Source of the DNA: Escherichia sp. ESNIH1
GTDB lineage: Bacteria > Pseudomonadota > Gammaproteobacteria > Enterobacterales > Enterobacteriaceae
NCBI GenBank assembly: GCA_002918705.1
Contig: PQKR01000008.1
Coordinates: forward strand, 124,001 to 188,000
DNA: 64,000 bases
Reading direction: 5' to 3'
Numbering within the stretch: the stretch's first letter is position 1; each line of letters begins with the position of its first letter. Below, piece after piece: positions 1 to 11,325 of the stretch. The notes under the pieces were generated by a model, which saw only the letters and a program-made list of their open reading frames with translations, was not told where the DNA came from and did not search any database. Both the position numbers and the translations under genes were made by a program.

Positions 1-1
1 G

Positions 2-361
2 ACGCAGCCGGGCAAGCGCACCGGAAAGATCTACTACGTTCAGGTCGAGGGTGAACCCGGCGAGGGGGCGCTGGCGGCGCTGCGTAACGGGGTGACGCTC
101 AACGATGGTCCTACCCTACCCGCCGGCGTCGAGCTGGTCAGCGAGCCTGAGTGGCTATGGCCACGCAATCCGCCGATCCGCGAGCGGAAATCCATTCCTA
201 CCGCCTGGCTGAAAATTACCCTTTATGAGGGGCGTAACCGCCAGGTCAGACGCATGACCGCGCACGTTGGTTTTCCCACGCTGCGTCTAATCCGTTACGC
301 TATGGGGAATTACACGCTGGAAAATCTCGCTAACGGTGAGTGGCGAGATGTTGCTGAATAA
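2..361 (+). CDS. rluE: 23S rRNA pseudouridine(2457) synthase RluE, 3' part
   Basis: Only the C-terminal ~119 residues are present; the reading frame is open to the left edge. The segment contains the RluE-type stretch [13 protein letters not shown] followed by the RluA/RsuA-family C-terminal motif [16 protein letters not shown]. This motif belongs to enzymes that isomerise a uridine in 23S rRNA (U2457 for RluE). The product is cytoplasmic. The stop codon lies 10 bases before the nudJ start, so the two genes are probably co-transcribed, as in E. coli. The catalytic Asp lies outside the window, so activity cannot be judged. Confidence 0.9.
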   Translation, partial: TQPGKRTGKIYYVQVEGEPGEGALAALRNGVTLNDGPTLPAGVELVSEPEWLWPRNPPIRERKSIPTAWLKITLYEGRNRQVRRMTAHVGFPTLRLIRYAMGNYTLENLANGEWRDVAE

Positions 362-371
362 GGATGAAAGT

Positions 372-830
372 ATGTTTAAACCGCACGTTACCGTTGCCTG
401 CGTAGTGCATGCCCAGGGCAAGTTTCTGGTTGTTGAAGAGACCATTAACGACAAGGCGCTCTGGAACCAGCCTGCCGGACATCTTGAGGCAAATGAAACC
501 CTGGTGCAGGCCGCCGCACGCGAGCTGTGGGAAGAGACCGGTATTGATGCGGTACCCCAGCACTTTATCCGCATGCACCAGTGGATTGCCCCGGATAACA
601 CCCCCTTCCTGCGCTTTCTGTTTGCCATTGAGCTTAACGAAACGTGCGCTACCTGGCCTAACGATGGCGATATCGATCGCTGCCTGTGGGTCAGCGCCGA
701 TGAGATTTTAACCGCCTCCAACCTGCGCTCGCCGCTGGTGGCGGAGAGTATCCGCTGCTATCAGAGCGGAGAGCGCTATCCGCTGGCGCTGATCGGCGAA
801 TTTAACTGGCCTTTTACAAGTGATGCCTGA
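372..830 (+). CDS. nudJ: Nudix phosphatase NudJ (HMP-PP / nucleotide phosphatase)
   Basis: A 152-residue protein nearly collinear with E. coli NudJ (YmfB). That enzyme hydrolyses nucleoside tri- and diphosphates and thiamin precursor pyrophosphates. A complete Nudix box is visible: G36, E42, R50-E51, E54-E55 and G57 (spacing G-X5-E-X7-RE-X2-EE-X-G), which binds the catalytic divalent metals. ATG 372 is chosen because it gives the family N-terminus [13 protein letters not shown] and has AAGGA a few bases upstream. A longer ORF from 336 would overlap rluE. It sits between rluE and mnmA, as in E. coli. Confidence 0.95.
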   Translation: MFKPHVTVACVVHAQGKFLVVEETINDKALWNQPAGHLEANETLVQAAARELWEETGIDAVPQHFIRMHQWIAPDNTPFLRFLFAIELNETCATWPNDGDIDRCLWVSADEILTASNLRSPLVAESIRCYQSGERYPLALIGEFNWPFTSDA

Positions 831-885
831 GGCGCGCTTGCGTGATAGAATACGCCGCCTTGAAGTTTAATGTCGCGAGTATTCT

Positions 886-1992
886 ATGTCTGAAAGCCCA
901 AAAAAAGTGATCGTCGGGATGTCCGGCGGTGTCGACTCTTCCGTCTCTGCCTACCTGCTGCAACAGCAGGGCTATAAGGTGGAAGGCCTGTTCATGAAGA
1001 ACTGGGAAGAGGATGACGGCGAGGAATACTGCACCGCCGCCGCCGACCTTGCCGATGCGCAAGCGGTGTGCGACAAGCTCGGCATTGAGCTGCACACCGT
1101 TAACTTTGCTGCAGAGTACTGGGATAACGTCTTTGAGCACTTCCTCGAAGAGTACAAGGCCGGACGCACGCCAAACCCGGATATCCTCTGCAACAAAGAG
1201 ATCAAATTCAAAGCCTTCCTCGAGTTCGCCGCCGAAGATCTCGGCGCGGACTACATCGCCACCGGCCACTACGTGCGCCGGGCGGACGTTGACGGCAAAA
1301 GTCGCCTGCTGCGGGGGCTGGACGGCAACAAAGATCAGAGCTACTTCCTCTATACCCTTGGCCACGAGCAGATCGCCCAGAGCCTCTTCCCGGTCGGCGA
1401 GCTGGAGAAGCCCGAGGTGCGTAAAATTGCCGAAGAGCTGGGTCTGATCACCGCCAAGAAGAAAGACTCCACCGGTATCTGCTTTATCGGCGAGCGCAAG
1501 TTCCGCGAGTTCCTGGGGCGCTACCTGCCTGCCCAGCCGGGTAAAATCATCACCGTTGACGGGGACGAGATTGGCGAGCACCAGGGGCTGATGTACCACA
1601 CCCTCGGCCAGCGTAAAGGCCTCGGCATCGGCGGCACCAAAGAGGGCAGCGAAGATCCGTGGTACGTGGTCGATAAAGACGTTGAAAACAACGTGCTGAT
1701 CGTCGCCCAGGGTCACGATCACCCGCGCCTGATGTCGGTGGGCCTGATTGCCCAGCAGCTGCACTGGGTCGACCGCGAAACCTTTACCGGCACGCTGCGC
1801 TGCACGGTAAAAACACGCTATCGCCAGACGGATATCCCCTGCACCGTCACCGCGCTGGACAACGATCGTATCGAGGTCCGTTTTGACGAGCCGGTAGCTG
1901 CCGTTACGCCGGGCCAGTCCGCTGTCTTCTACAGCGGTGAGGTTTGCCTGGGCGGCGGCATCATTGAGCAGCGTCTGCCGCTGCCGGTTTAA
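886..1992 (+). CDS. mnmA: tRNA-specific 2-thiouridylase MnmA
   Basis: A 368-residue cytoplasmic enzyme that thiolates U34 of tRNA(Lys), tRNA(Glu) and tRNA(Gln), taking sulfur from the TusE relay. The ATP-binding PP-loop SGGVDSS is at residues 13-19. The two catalytic cysteines are at C102 (context DILCNKE) and C199 (context [10 protein letters not shown]), the same numbers as in E. coli MnmA, so the enzyme looks fully functional. A 53-bp gap separates it from hflD, with which it is probably co-transcribed. Confidence 0.97.
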   Translation: MSESPKKVIVGMSGGVDSSVSAYLLQQQGYKVEGLFMKNWEEDDGEEYCTAAADLADAQAVCDKLGIELHTVNFAAEYWDNVFEHFLEEYKAGRTPNPDILCNKEIKFKAFLEFAAEDLGADYIATGHYVRRADVDGKSRLLRGLDGNKDQSYFLYTLGHEQIAQSLFPVGELEKPEVRKIAEELGLITAKKKDSTGICFIGERKFREFLGRYLPAQPGKIITVDGDEIGEHQGLMYHTLGQRKGLGIGGTKEGSEDPWYVVDKDVENNVLIVAQGHDHPRLMSVGLIAQQLHWVDRETFTGTLRCTVKTRYRQTDIPCTVTALDNDRIEVRFDEPVAAVTPGQSAVFYSGEVCLGGGIIEQRLPLPV

Positions 1993-2045
1993 CGTAGAGC
2001 ATTCTCCCCGTGGCGCGTAAGGCGACGGGGATACAAGGAGTGAGT

Positions 2046-4065
<2,020 letters not shown>

Positions 4066-4078
4066 TCTCCCGCCTTTT

Positions 4079-4104
4079 AGCCCGCTCTTATTAGCGAGCG
4101 GGCT
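4079..4104 (+). terminator. Hairpin after purB (probable terminator)
   Basis: A perfect 9-bp stem, AGCCCGCTC (4079-4087) and GAGCGGGCT (4096-4104), with an 8-base loop, starts 13 bases after the purB stop. No U-run follows, so termination may be weak or Rho-assisted. It lies just upstream of the phoP promoter. Confidence 0.65.
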
Positions 4105-4114
4105 GCTTCCCCAC

Positions 4115-4150
4115 TGGTTTACTCTCTGTTGATTCCGATCGCCTCATAAT
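4115..4150 (+). promoter_or_regulatory. phoP autoregulated promoter: PhoP box and -10
   Basis: Two PhoP half-sites, GGTTTA (4116-4121) and TGTTGA (4127-4132), are separated by 5 bases, matching the known (T/G)GTTTA-N5-(T/G)GTTTA PhoP box. The -10 hexamer CATAAT (4145-4150) begins 12 bases after the box, the classic spacing of PhoP-activated promoters with no -35. The second half-site departs from consensus at its fifth base. Autoactivation of phoPQ is inferred from this layout and the E. coli/Salmonella precedent. Confidence 0.8.
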
Positions 4151-4201
4151 CTCTAATTCGCGTTAAACTATTTACAACAAGAATTTATGGGAGTTCGGAC
4201 C

Positions 4202-4876
4202 ATGCGCGTACTCGTCGTAGAGGATAACCCTTTGCTGCGCCACCACCTGAAAGTACAGCTTCAGGAGCTTGGGCATCAGGTCGACGCCGCCGAAGATGCA
4301 AAGGAAGCGGATTACTACTTAAATGAACACCTTCCTGACATCGCCATTGTCGATCTCGGCCTGCCGGATGAGGATGGCCTGTCGCTGATCCGCCGCTGGC
4401 GCAGCCATGATGTCGTCCTTCCCGTGCTGGTGCTGACCGCCCGCGAAGGGTGGCAGGACAAGGTCGAAGTGCTGAGCGCCGGAGCCGATGATTATGTCAC
4501 CAAGCCGTTTCATATCGAAGAGGTGGCCGCCCGCATGCAGGCTCTGATGCGCCGCAACGGCGGACACGCTTCGCAGGTTATCTCTATGCCACCGTTCCAG
4601 GTCGATCTTTCGCGCCGGGAGCTGTCCATCAACGACGAAGTGATCAAGCTGACCGCCTTCGAGTACACCATCATGGAGACGCTGATCCGCAACAGCGGCA
4701 AGGTGGTCAGCAAAGATGCCCTGATGCTACAGCTCTATCCAGATGCGGAGCTGCGGGAGAGCCACACCATCGATGTGTTAATGGGTCGCCTGCGGAAAAA
4801 GATCCAGGCCCAGTATGCCCATGAAGTGATCTCTACCGTGCGCGGCCAGGGCTACCTGTTCGAACTGCATTCATGA
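4202..4876 (+). CDS. phoP: Response regulator PhoP
   Basis: A 224-residue OmpR-family response regulator, the DNA-binding partner of PhoQ, controlling Mg2+, antimicrobial-peptide and acid responses. The receiver domain is residues 1-~115 with the phospho-acceptor D51 (context [12 protein letters not shown]) and the conserved Lys in the YVTKPF motif. The winged-helix effector domain follows ([12 protein letters not shown] ... [11 protein letters not shown]). ATG 4202 gives MRVLVVEDN; an in-frame ATG at 4187 would add five residues not seen in the family. Its stop overlaps the phoQ start (ATGA), indicating translational coupling. Confidence 0.98.
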   Translation: MRVLVVEDNPLLRHHLKVQLQELGHQVDAAEDAKEADYYLNEHLPDIAIVDLGLPDEDGLSLIRRWRSHDVVLPVLVLTAREGWQDKVEVLSAGADDYVTKPFHIEEVAARMQALMRRNGGHASQVISMPPFQVDLSRRELSINDEVIKLTAFEYTIMETLIRNSGKVVSKDALMLQLYPDAELRESHTIDVLMGRLRKKIQAQYAHEVISTVRGQGYLFELHS

Positions 4877-6336
4877 AGAGGCTTCGGCGGCACCTGCTGC
4901 CGCTCTCCCTGCGGGTCCGCTTCCTGCTTGCCACCGCCGCGGTGGTGCTGGTGCTCTCCCTCTCCTATGGCATGGTGGCGCTGGTGGGCTACAGCGTCAG
5001 CTTCGACAAGACCACCTTTCGCCTGCTGCGCGGCGAGAGCAACCTCTTCTATACCCTCTCTAAGTGGGAAAACCAGCGCTTCAGCATTGAGCTGCCTGAA
5101 AACCTGAACCTGCAAGGCCCCACCGTGGCGCTGATCTATGACCAGCAGGGGCACCTGCTTTGGTCCCAGCGCAGCGTGCCGTGGCTGGTACAGCGTATCC
5201 GCCCCGAGTGGCTGAAAAGTGATGGCTTCCATGAGATAGAGGCCGACGCCGACGCCACCAGCGCCCTGATCAGCGGCGATGCATCGGCGCAGAAAGCACT
5301 TAGCGACCTGCGGGCCGACGACAGCGATAGCGAAACCACCCACTCGGTAGCGATTAACTACTTCCCAGCGACGGCGCATATGCCGCCGATAACTATCGTG
5401 GTGATCGATACCGTGCCCGATGAGCTTAAGCAGGCGCATCAGGTATGGAACTGGTTTATCTACGTGGTGATGGCTAACCTGCTGCTGGTTATTCCCCTGC
5501 TGTGGGTGGCGGCGCGCTGGAGCCTGCGTCCTATCGAAGCGCTGGCCAGAGAGGTACGCGAGCTGGAGGATCACCACCGCGAGCATTTGAATCCTGAGAC
5601 CTCCCGCGAGTTGGTCAGCCTGGTGCGTAACCTCAATCGCTTGGTAAAAAGCGAACGTGAGCGCTACGACAAGTATCGCACCACCCTCACCGATCTCACC
5701 CACAGCCTGAAAACCCCGCTGGCGGTGCTGCAAAGTACACTGCGCTCGCTGCGCAGCAATAGGTTAAGCGTGAGCGACGCCGAGCCGGTGATGCTGGAGC
5801 AGATTAGCCGCATCTCCCAGCAGATTGGCTACTATTTGCATCGGGCCAGCATGCGCGGCGGCAGCATCATGCTCAGCCGCGAACTGCATCCGGTCGCGGC
5901 ACTGCTGGATAGCCTCACCTCGGCGCTGAATAAGGTTTACCAGCGTAAAGGGGTCGCCATCACCCTCGACATCTCCCCGGAAATTAGCTTTGTTGGCGAG
6001 AAAAACGATCTGATGGAGGTGATGGGTAACCTGCTGGATAACGCCTGCAAATACTGCCTGGAGTTTGTTGAGGTCTCCGCCCGGCAGTCTGACGATCGAC
6101 TGCATATTATCGTTGACGATGACGGCCCCGGTATTCCCGTTAGCCTGCGAGAGACCATTTTCGACCGCGGCCAGCGGGCCGATACGCTGCGTCCCGGCCA
6201 GGGGGTAGGCTTAGCCGTCGCCCGGGAGATTGTGGAGCAGTACGGCGGAGAGATTGTTGCCGGAGAAAGCCCCCTCGGCGGCGCGCGGATGGAGGCTATT
6301 TTTGCTCGTCAGCAGGAGAGCGCCGGGGATAATTAA
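4873..6336 (+). CDS. phoQ: Sensor histidine kinase PhoQ
   Basis: A 487-residue inner-membrane sensor kinase/phosphatase. TM1 is at ~15-38, the periplasmic sensor domain at ~43-190 and TM2 at ~194-214, followed by HAMP, dimerisation and catalytic domains. The phosphorylated His is H277 ([13 protein letters not shown]). The ATP-binding N box is [10 protein letters not shown], with G boxes DDGPGIP and GQGVGLAVA. The periplasmic acidic patch reads ADDSDSE at 148-154, where E. coli has EDDDDAE, so it carries fewer acidic residues. One residue is inserted in the [11 protein letters not shown] segment. The start overlaps the phoP stop. Confidence 0.97.
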   Translation: MKRLRRHLLPLSLRVRFLLATAAVVLVLSLSYGMVALVGYSVSFDKTTFRLLRGESNLFYTLSKWENQRFSIELPENLNLQGPTVALIYDQQGHLLWSQRSVPWLVQRIRPEWLKSDGFHEIEADADATSALISGDASAQKALSDLRADDSDSETTHSVAINYFPATAHMPPITIVVIDTVPDELKQAHQVWNWFIYVVMANLLLVIPLLWVAARWSLRPIEALAREVRELEDHHREHLNPETSRELVSLVRNLNRLVKSERERYDKYRTTLTDLTHSLKTPLAVLQSTLRSLRSNRLSVSDAEPVMLEQISRISQQIGYYLHRASMRGGSIMLSRELHPVAALLDSLTSALNKVYQRKGVAITLDISPEISFVGEKNDLMEVMGNLLDNACKYCLEFVEVSARQSDDRLHIIVDDDGPGIPVSLRETIFDRGQRADTLRPGQGVGLAVAREIVEQYGGEIVAGESPLGGARMEAIFARQQESAGDN

Positions 6337-6404
6337 CGAATTAAGCATCCAGCCAGGCCGCCATCCGTTATAATCCGAGTCAGACACAAGACCAGGAAAC
6401 TTAT

Positions 6405-7526
6405 ATGGAATATCAATTAACACTCGACTGGCCCGATTTTATTCAGCGTTACTGGCAAAAACGTCCGGTAGTGCTGAAGCGAGGCATAGCTAACTTTATC
6501 GATCCCCTCTCGCCGGATGAGCTGGCCGGGCTGGCGATGGAGAGCGAAGTCGATAGCCGCCTGGTCAGTCATCAGGATGGTAAATGGAACGTCAGCCACG
6601 GCCCCTTTGAGAGCTACGATCACCTGGGTGAAACCAACTGGTCGCTGCTGGTGCAGGCGGTTGATCACTGGCACGAGCAGAGTGCTGCCCTGATGCGTCC
6701 CTTCCGGGCGCTGCCGGACTGGCGTATTGACGATCTGATGATCTCCTTCTCCGTACCGGGCGGCGGCGTAGGCCCGCATCTCGATCAGTACGATGTGTTT
6801 ATTATTCAGGGTACCGGCCGCCGCCGCTGGCGGGTGGGCGATAAGGTGCCGATGAAGCAGCACTGCCCGCACCCGGATCTGCTGCAGGTCGATCCTTTCG
6901 AGGCGATCATTGATGAAGAGCTGGAGCCGGGCGATATTCTCTATATCCCCCCTGCCTTCCCGCACGAGGGCTACTCCCTTGAAAACTCAATGAACTACTC
7001 GGTGGGTTTCCGTGCGCCAAGTGGTCGGGAGATGATCAGCGGCTTTGCAGACTATGTTCTGCAGCGCGAGCTGGGCAGCCACCGCTATAGCGATCCGGAC
7101 GTGCCGTCGCGGGAGCATCCGGCGGATATCCTGCCCCAGGAGCTGGATAAGCTGCGCGGAATGATGCTTGAGCTGATTAATCAGCCGGCGCAGTTCCAGC
7201 AGTGGTTCGGCGAGTTTATCTCCCAGTCGCGTCATGAGCTGGACGTCTCGCCGCCGGAGCCGCCTTACCAGCCGGATGAGATCTACGATGCGCTGCAGCA
7301 GGGTGACAAGCTGGTGCGTCTCGGTGGCCTGCGGGTGCTGCGCGTTGGCGAAGAGATATTTGTTAACGGTGAGAAGGTCGACTCCCCGCACCGCCCGGCC
7401 CTCGCCGCGCTGGCAAATCACATCGTGGTGACTGCCGATACCCTTGGCGACGCGCTGGACGACCCGTCGTTCCTCGCCATGCTCGCCGCGCTGGTTAACA
7501 GCGGCTACTGGTTCTTCGAGGATTAA
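6405..7526 (+). CDS. roxA: 50S ribosomal protein L16 arginine 3-hydroxylase RoxA (YcfD)
   Basis: A 373-residue JmjC-fold Fe(II)/2-oxoglutarate oxygenase; E. coli YcfD hydroxylates Arg81 of ribosomal protein L16. The iron triad is H125-x-D127 (context GPHLDQYD) and H187 (context FPHEGY), with the same numbering as E. coli. The C-terminal winged-helix/dimerisation region ends GYWFFED. It is transcribed with the phoPQ strand but separated from phoQ by 68 bp. The gene is followed directly by a long REP array. Confidence 0.96.
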   Translation: MEYQLTLDWPDFIQRYWQKRPVVLKRGIANFIDPLSPDELAGLAMESEVDSRLVSHQDGKWNVSHGPFESYDHLGETNWSLLVQAVDHWHEQSAALMRPFRALPDWRIDDLMISFSVPGGGVGPHLDQYDVFIIQGTGRRRWRVGDKVPMKQHCPHPDLLQVDPFEAIIDEELEPGDILYIPPAFPHEGYSLENSMNYSVGFRAPSGREMISGFADYVLQRELGSHRYSDPDVPSREHPADILPQELDKLRGMMLELINQPAQFQQWFGEFISQSRHELDVSPPEPPYQPDEIYDALQQGDKLVRLGGLRVLRVGEEIFVNGEKVDSPHRPALAALANHIVVTADTLGDALDDPSFLAMLAALVNSGYWFFED

Positions 7527-7537
7527 CTCTCGATAAC

Positions 7538-8202
7538 GCCCGGCGGCGCGCCGCTTGCCGGGCCTACAAAATCACCGCAGCAGCCTTACCCCGTAGGCCG
7601 AGCAAACGCAGTACCGCCCGGCGGCGCGCCGCTTGCCGGACCTACAAAACCACCGCAGTAGCCTTACCCCGTAGGCCGGGCAAACGCAGTGCCGCCCGGC
7701 GATACGGTGCCAACGCATCCACGCCCGGCGCGCGCCGCTTGCCGGGCCTACAAAACCACCGCAGCAGCCTTACCCGTAGGCCGGGCAAACGCAGTGCCGC
7801 CCGGCGTTGCGGTGCTAACAGATCCACACCCGGCGGCGCACCGCTTGCCGGGCCTACAAAACCACCGCAGCAGCCTTACCCGTAGGCCGGGCAAACGCAG
7901 TGCCGCCCGGCGTTGCGGTGCCAACGCATCCACACCCGGCGGCGCACGGCTTGCCGGGCCTACAAAATCACCGCAGCAGCCTTACCCCGTAGGCCGGGCA
8001 AACGCAGTACCGCCCGGCGGCGCGCCGCTTGCCGGGCCTACAAAAGCACCGCAGCAGCCTTACCCCGTAGGCCGGGCAAACGCAGTGCCGCCCGGTCTAC
8101 GGTGCTAACAGATCCACGCCCGGCGGCGCGCCGCTTGCCGGGCCTACAAAAACACCGCACCAGCCTTACCCTGTAGGCCGGGCAAACGCAGTGCCGCCCG
8201 GC
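7538..8202. repeat. BIME array of 14 REP sequences (seven inverted pairs)
   Basis: Seven copies of a REP (about 30 bp, GCCCGGCG...CTTGCCGGGCCTAC) each face an inverted REP (GTAGGCCGGGCAAACGCAG...CCGCCCGGC) across a ~26-bp linker resembling CACCGCAGCAGCCTTACC. Forward REPs start near 7538, 7616, 7723, 7828, 7934, 8011 and 8118. Repeat intervals are ~78 bp where neighbouring pairs share a GCCCGGC end, or ~106 bp where a ~22-bp spacer (GATACGGTGCCAACGCATCC or GTTGCGGTGCTAACAGATCC) intervenes. Each REP carries GTAG on the 5' side of its hairpin, the tetranucleotide recognised by RAYT enzymes. The array ends at the stop codon of a RAYT gene. Confidence 0.95.
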
Positions 8203-8203
8203 G

Positions 8204-8695
8204 TTAGCGCCGCTCTCCGGCGGTGAAATCGGTATAACCCCCTGCCCACTCCAGCGGATACAAACCGTTTTGAACATCACGATGGAAGGTTGAATAGGGC
8301 CAATCCTGCACTCGCTTAACCCAACCATGCTTTACCGGATTGATATAGATGTAATCCATATGCCGCCGGTAATCCTCTTCATTGCGTAGGGTATGCTCCC
8401 AAAATCGGGGTTGCCATATGCCTGGCGTTTGCAGCGTCCGGGTGAAGAGCTTTTTGATATCGCGCCAGCGACCTGAATAGTCGCTGTCACCTTCCGGTAG
8501 CGTCCAGATACAATGCATATGCTCAGGCAGTACAACCCAGCCGTTAATGATAAATGGCTTACGGCGCTTTACCTGCGCCGTTGCCAGGCGCAATGCATCA
8601 ATGTACCTGACCAGCAGATCGCTATAACGGTTGCGCAGGTTAACGGTGAAAAACCAGCTTCCGCCGGGAACGTAATGACGACGATAGTGTGACAA
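8204..8695 (-). CDS. REP-associated tyrosine transposase (RAYT)
   Basis: A 163-residue protein of the Y1/HUH superfamily linked to REP sequences. The opening MSHYRRHYVPGG, the HUH motif in LPEHMHCIW (~residues 57-65), and the C-terminal block ending MDYIYINPVKHGWV, which carries the candidate nucleophilic Tyr, are all family hallmarks. RAYTs bind and cleave single-stranded REP hairpins. The only plausible start is TTG 8695: pepT's stop lies two codons upstream in the same frame, and ATG 8702 is out of frame. It lies 6 bp downstream of pepT and is probably translated from its message. It looks intact. Confidence 0.9.
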   Translation of the reverse strand: MSHYRRHYVPGGSWFFTVNLRNRYSDLLVRYIDALRLATAQVKRRKPFIINGWVVLPEHMHCIWTLPEGDSDYSGRWRDIKKLFTRTLQTPGIWQPRFWEHTLRNEEDYRRHMDYIYINPVKHGWVKRVQDWPYSTFHRDVQNGLYPLEWAGGYTDFTAGERR

Positions 8696-8701
8696 GCGCC
8701 A

Positions 8702-9928
8702 TCAACCCCGTTTTGCGGTCAGCTCCGCAATCCGCACAATCACGCGCACCGCTTTCTCCATCCCTTCCAGAGTGACGAACTCATGTTTGCCGTGGTAGTT
8801 ATAGCCGCCGGTAAAGATATTCGGACATGGCAGTCCCATAAAGGAGAGCTGTGCGCCATCGGTCCCGCCGCGAATCGGCTTGAGCTGTGGTTCAATATCG
8901 CAGTCGCGCATTGCCTGCTGGGCGATATCAATAATATGCGGATGCTCCACCACCTTCTCGTGCATATTGTAGTAGCTGTCCTCAATCACCAGCTCGATAT
9001 AGCAGTCTGGATGGAGTCCCTTGCCGACCTTTTTAGCGATCTCCATGATCTTGCGCTTACGCGCCTCAAAGTTTTTACGATCAAAATCACGAATGATGTA
9101 GTGCATCTCTGCGCGATCCACCGCCCCTTTGATGCTGGCGAGGTGATAAAAACCTTCGTAGCCCTCGGTGGTCTCGGGGCTCTCATCGGCCGGCACCAGG
9201 GAGTGAATACGTGTCGCGAGGGTCAGGGCATTAACCATTACCCCTTTCGCCGTGCCGGGGTGCACGTTGTTGCCGACGATTTTAATGGTCACCGAGGCGG
9301 CGTTAAAGTTCTCAAACTCCAGCTCGCCCACGCCCCCGCCGTCCACGGTATAGGCCCACTGTGCGCCAAACGCCGGGACGTCGAAGTGCTTCGCCCCTTT
9401 TCCTACCTCTTCATCAGGGGTAAAGGCCACGCGGATCTCGCCGTGGGGCACGTTCTGCTTAATCAGTACCGAGAGCGCGGTCATGATCTCCGCCACGCCA
9501 GCCTTATCGTCCGCGCCAAGCAGGGTTTTGCCATCGGTGGTGATCAGCGTCTGCCCTAGCAGCTGATGCAGCACCGGGAACATCACCGGAGAGAGGATCT
9601 CATCCCCTACGCCAAGGGCAATATCGCCGCCGCGGTAGTTCTCGACAATCTGCGGATTGACGTTCTTGCCGGTGAAGTCCGGGGAGGTATCGACGTGGGA
9701 GATGAACCCAATAGTGGGGATATTGCCCTCCACGTTAGCCGGTAGCGTTGCCATCACCGTGCCTTTATCACTCAGCGTCACGTTGGTGAGGCCCATCTCA
9801 TTAAGCTGATCGCGAAGCAGCTCTAATAGCTTCCACTGTCCCTCTGTGCTTGGAACCTGTCTGACGCCCGGTTTCGACTGCGTATCTAACGAAACATAGT
9901 GCAAAAAACGCTCAAGTAATTTTTCCAT
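8702..9928 (-). CDS. pepT: Peptidase T (aminotripeptidase)
   Basis: A 408-residue cytoplasmic M20B metallopeptidase that removes N-terminal residues from tripeptides. Metal-site motifs visible are [20 protein letters not shown] (bridging Asp), [11 protein letters not shown] (catalytic and metal Glu) and a C-terminal [14 protein letters not shown] 9928 gives [17 protein letters not shown], matching the E. coli start; an upstream ATG would add eight residues. It is divergent from potA, and the RAYT gene follows immediately downstream. Confidence 0.97.
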   Translation of the reverse strand: MEKLLERFLHYVSLDTQSKPGVRQVPSTEGQWKLLELLRDQLNEMGLTNVTLSDKGTVMATLPANVEGNIPTIGFISHVDTSPDFTGKNVNPQIVENYRGGDIALGVGDEILSPVMFPVLHQLLGQTLITTDGKTLLGADDKAGVAEIMTALSVLIKQNVPHGEIRVAFTPDEEVGKGAKHFDVPAFGAQWAYTVDGGGVGELEFENFNAASVTIKIVGNNVHPGTAKGVMVNALTLATRIHSLVPADESPETTEGYEGFYHLASIKGAVDRAEMHYIIRDFDRKNFEARKRKIMEIAKKVGKGLHPDCYIELVIEDSYYNMHEKVVEHPHIIDIAQQAMRDCDIEPQLKPIRGGTDGAQLSFMGLPCPNIFTGGYNYHGKHEFVTLEGMEKAVRVIVRIAELTAKRG

Positions 9929-10206
9929 GCGTCCACCCTCACTTTTTGTCACGTCATTATCAAGAAGCGCGACAGGATATGTATTGCGTCAGGTCACTTT
10001 TAACTTGTAAACCCTGTATTTTATTACACCCTTAATAGTGGCTGAGAAACGGCCTGGATGGGTAAGAAATAAGAACAAGGTTTGGCGATTTCAGTGGTTT
10101 GCCGTAGAATGCCAGGCCTTATTAATGTGCCAAAACCCAAGGTGGTTACTCACAAACCCCGCACCGGTAAGCCATCCGCTGCGTCTACACGGGACAGAGT
10201 CAAAAA

Positions 10207-11325
10207 TTGAATACACAATCACGTTCGCTTTCACCGCTGGTACAAATGGCGGGAATTCGAAAAAGTTTTGATGGGAAAACCGTTATCTCCGATCTTAACC
10301 TGACCATCAACAACGGCGAATTCCTGACGCTGCTTGGCCCTTCTGGCTGCGGTAAAACTACCGTCCTGCGCCTGATTGCAGGCCTGGAGAGTGTTGATAC
10401 CGGCCATATCACTCTCGATAGCGATGATATAACGAACGTTCCGGCAGAGCATCGCCATGTTAATACCGTCTTTCAAAGCTACGCCCTTTTCCCGCACATG
10501 ACGGTGTTCGAAAACGTTGCCTTTGGCCTGCGGATGCAGAAAACCCCGGCGGATCAGATTACCCCTCGCGTTACCGATGCCCTGCGTATGGTGCAGCTGG
10601 AGGAGTTTGCCCACCGTAAGCCGCACCAGCTCTCCGGCGGCCAGCAGCAGCGCGTTGCTATCGCCCGGGCGGTGGTTAACAAGCCACGCATGCTGCTGCT
10701 GGACGAGTCCCTCTCAGCGCTCGATTACAAGCTGCGCAAGCAGATGCAGAACGAGCTGAAGGCGCTACAGCGCAAGCTCGGCATTACCTTTGTCTTCGTC
10801 ACTCACGATCAGGAGGAGGCGCTGACCATGTCCGATCGTATCGTGGTGATGCAAAATGGCAAAATCGAGCAGGACGGCACCCCGCGTGAGATCTACGAGG
10901 AGCCGAAAAACCTCTTCGTCGCCAGCTTTATCGGCGAGATCAATATCTTCAACGCGACGGTGATCGAGCGTATTGATGCGCAGCGCGTACGGGCCAGCGT
11001 CGAGGGCCGCGAGTGCAATATCTACGTCAATTTCGCCGTCACGCCAGGCCAAAAACTGAACGTGCTGCTGCGCCCGGAAGATCTGCGCGTCGATGAGATT
11101 AACGACGACAATGAGATCGAAGGGCTGATTGGCTACGTACGCGAGCGTAACTACAAGGGTATGACCCTGGAGTCGGTAGTCGAGCTGGAAAACGGCAAGA
11201 TTGTGATGGTCAGCGAGTTCTTTAACGAAGACGATCCCGATTTCGACCACTCGCTGGATCAGAAGATGGCGATCAACTGGGTAGAGAGCTGGGAGGTCGT
11301 ACTGGCTGATGAAGAGCACAAGTAA
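10207..11325 (+). CDS. potA: Spermidine/putrescine ABC transporter ATPase PotA
   Basis: A 372-residue ABC ATPase that powers PotBC-mediated polyamine import. Walker A is GPSGCGKTT, the signature is [14 protein letters not shown], Walker [13 protein letters not shown], and a C-terminal regulatory/TOBE domain follows. The start is odd. The codons before TTG 10207 read T-G-Q-S-Q-K in frame and align with E. coli MGQSKK, but the E. coli ATG position is ACG (10189-10191). The preceding in-frame stop is TAA 10168-10170. TTG 10207 is the first usual start codon. potA overlaps potB by 17 bases. Confidence 0.93.
   Translation: MNTQSRSLSPLVQMAGIRKSFDGKTVISDLNLTINNGEFLTLLGPSGCGKTTVLRLIAGLESVDTGHITLDSDDITNVPAEHRHVNTVFQSYALFPHMTVFENVAFGLRMQKTPADQITPRVTDALRMVQLEEFAHRKPHQLSGGQQQRVAIARAVVNKPRMLLLDESLSALDYKLRKQMQNELKALQRKLGITFVFVTHDQEEALTMSDRIVVMQNGKIEQDGTPREIYEEPKNLFVASFIGEINIFNATVIERIDAQRVRASVEGRECNIYVNFAVTPGQKLNVLLRPEDLRVDEINDDNEIEGLIGYVRERNYKGMTLESVVELENGKIVMVSEFFNEDDPDFDHSLDQKMAINWVESWEVVLADEEHK

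Noticed and set aside
814..1764. 316-codon open frame antisense to mnmA
   Set aside because: mnmA has all catalytic residues; the antisense frame has no family features.
7689..8176. Pro/Ala/Arg-rich repetitive frames inside the REP array
   Set aside because: They arise from translation of the repeated REP units in open frames; there is no ribosome site and the DNA is explained as BIMEs.
7538..8202. CRISPR-like regular repeats
   Set aside because: The repeats are inverted REP pairs, the linkers are conserved rather than unique spacers, and no cas gene is present.
10038..10271. 77-codon frame upstream of potA
   Set aside because: It overlaps the potA start in another frame, has no similarity to known proteins, and covers the promoter region.
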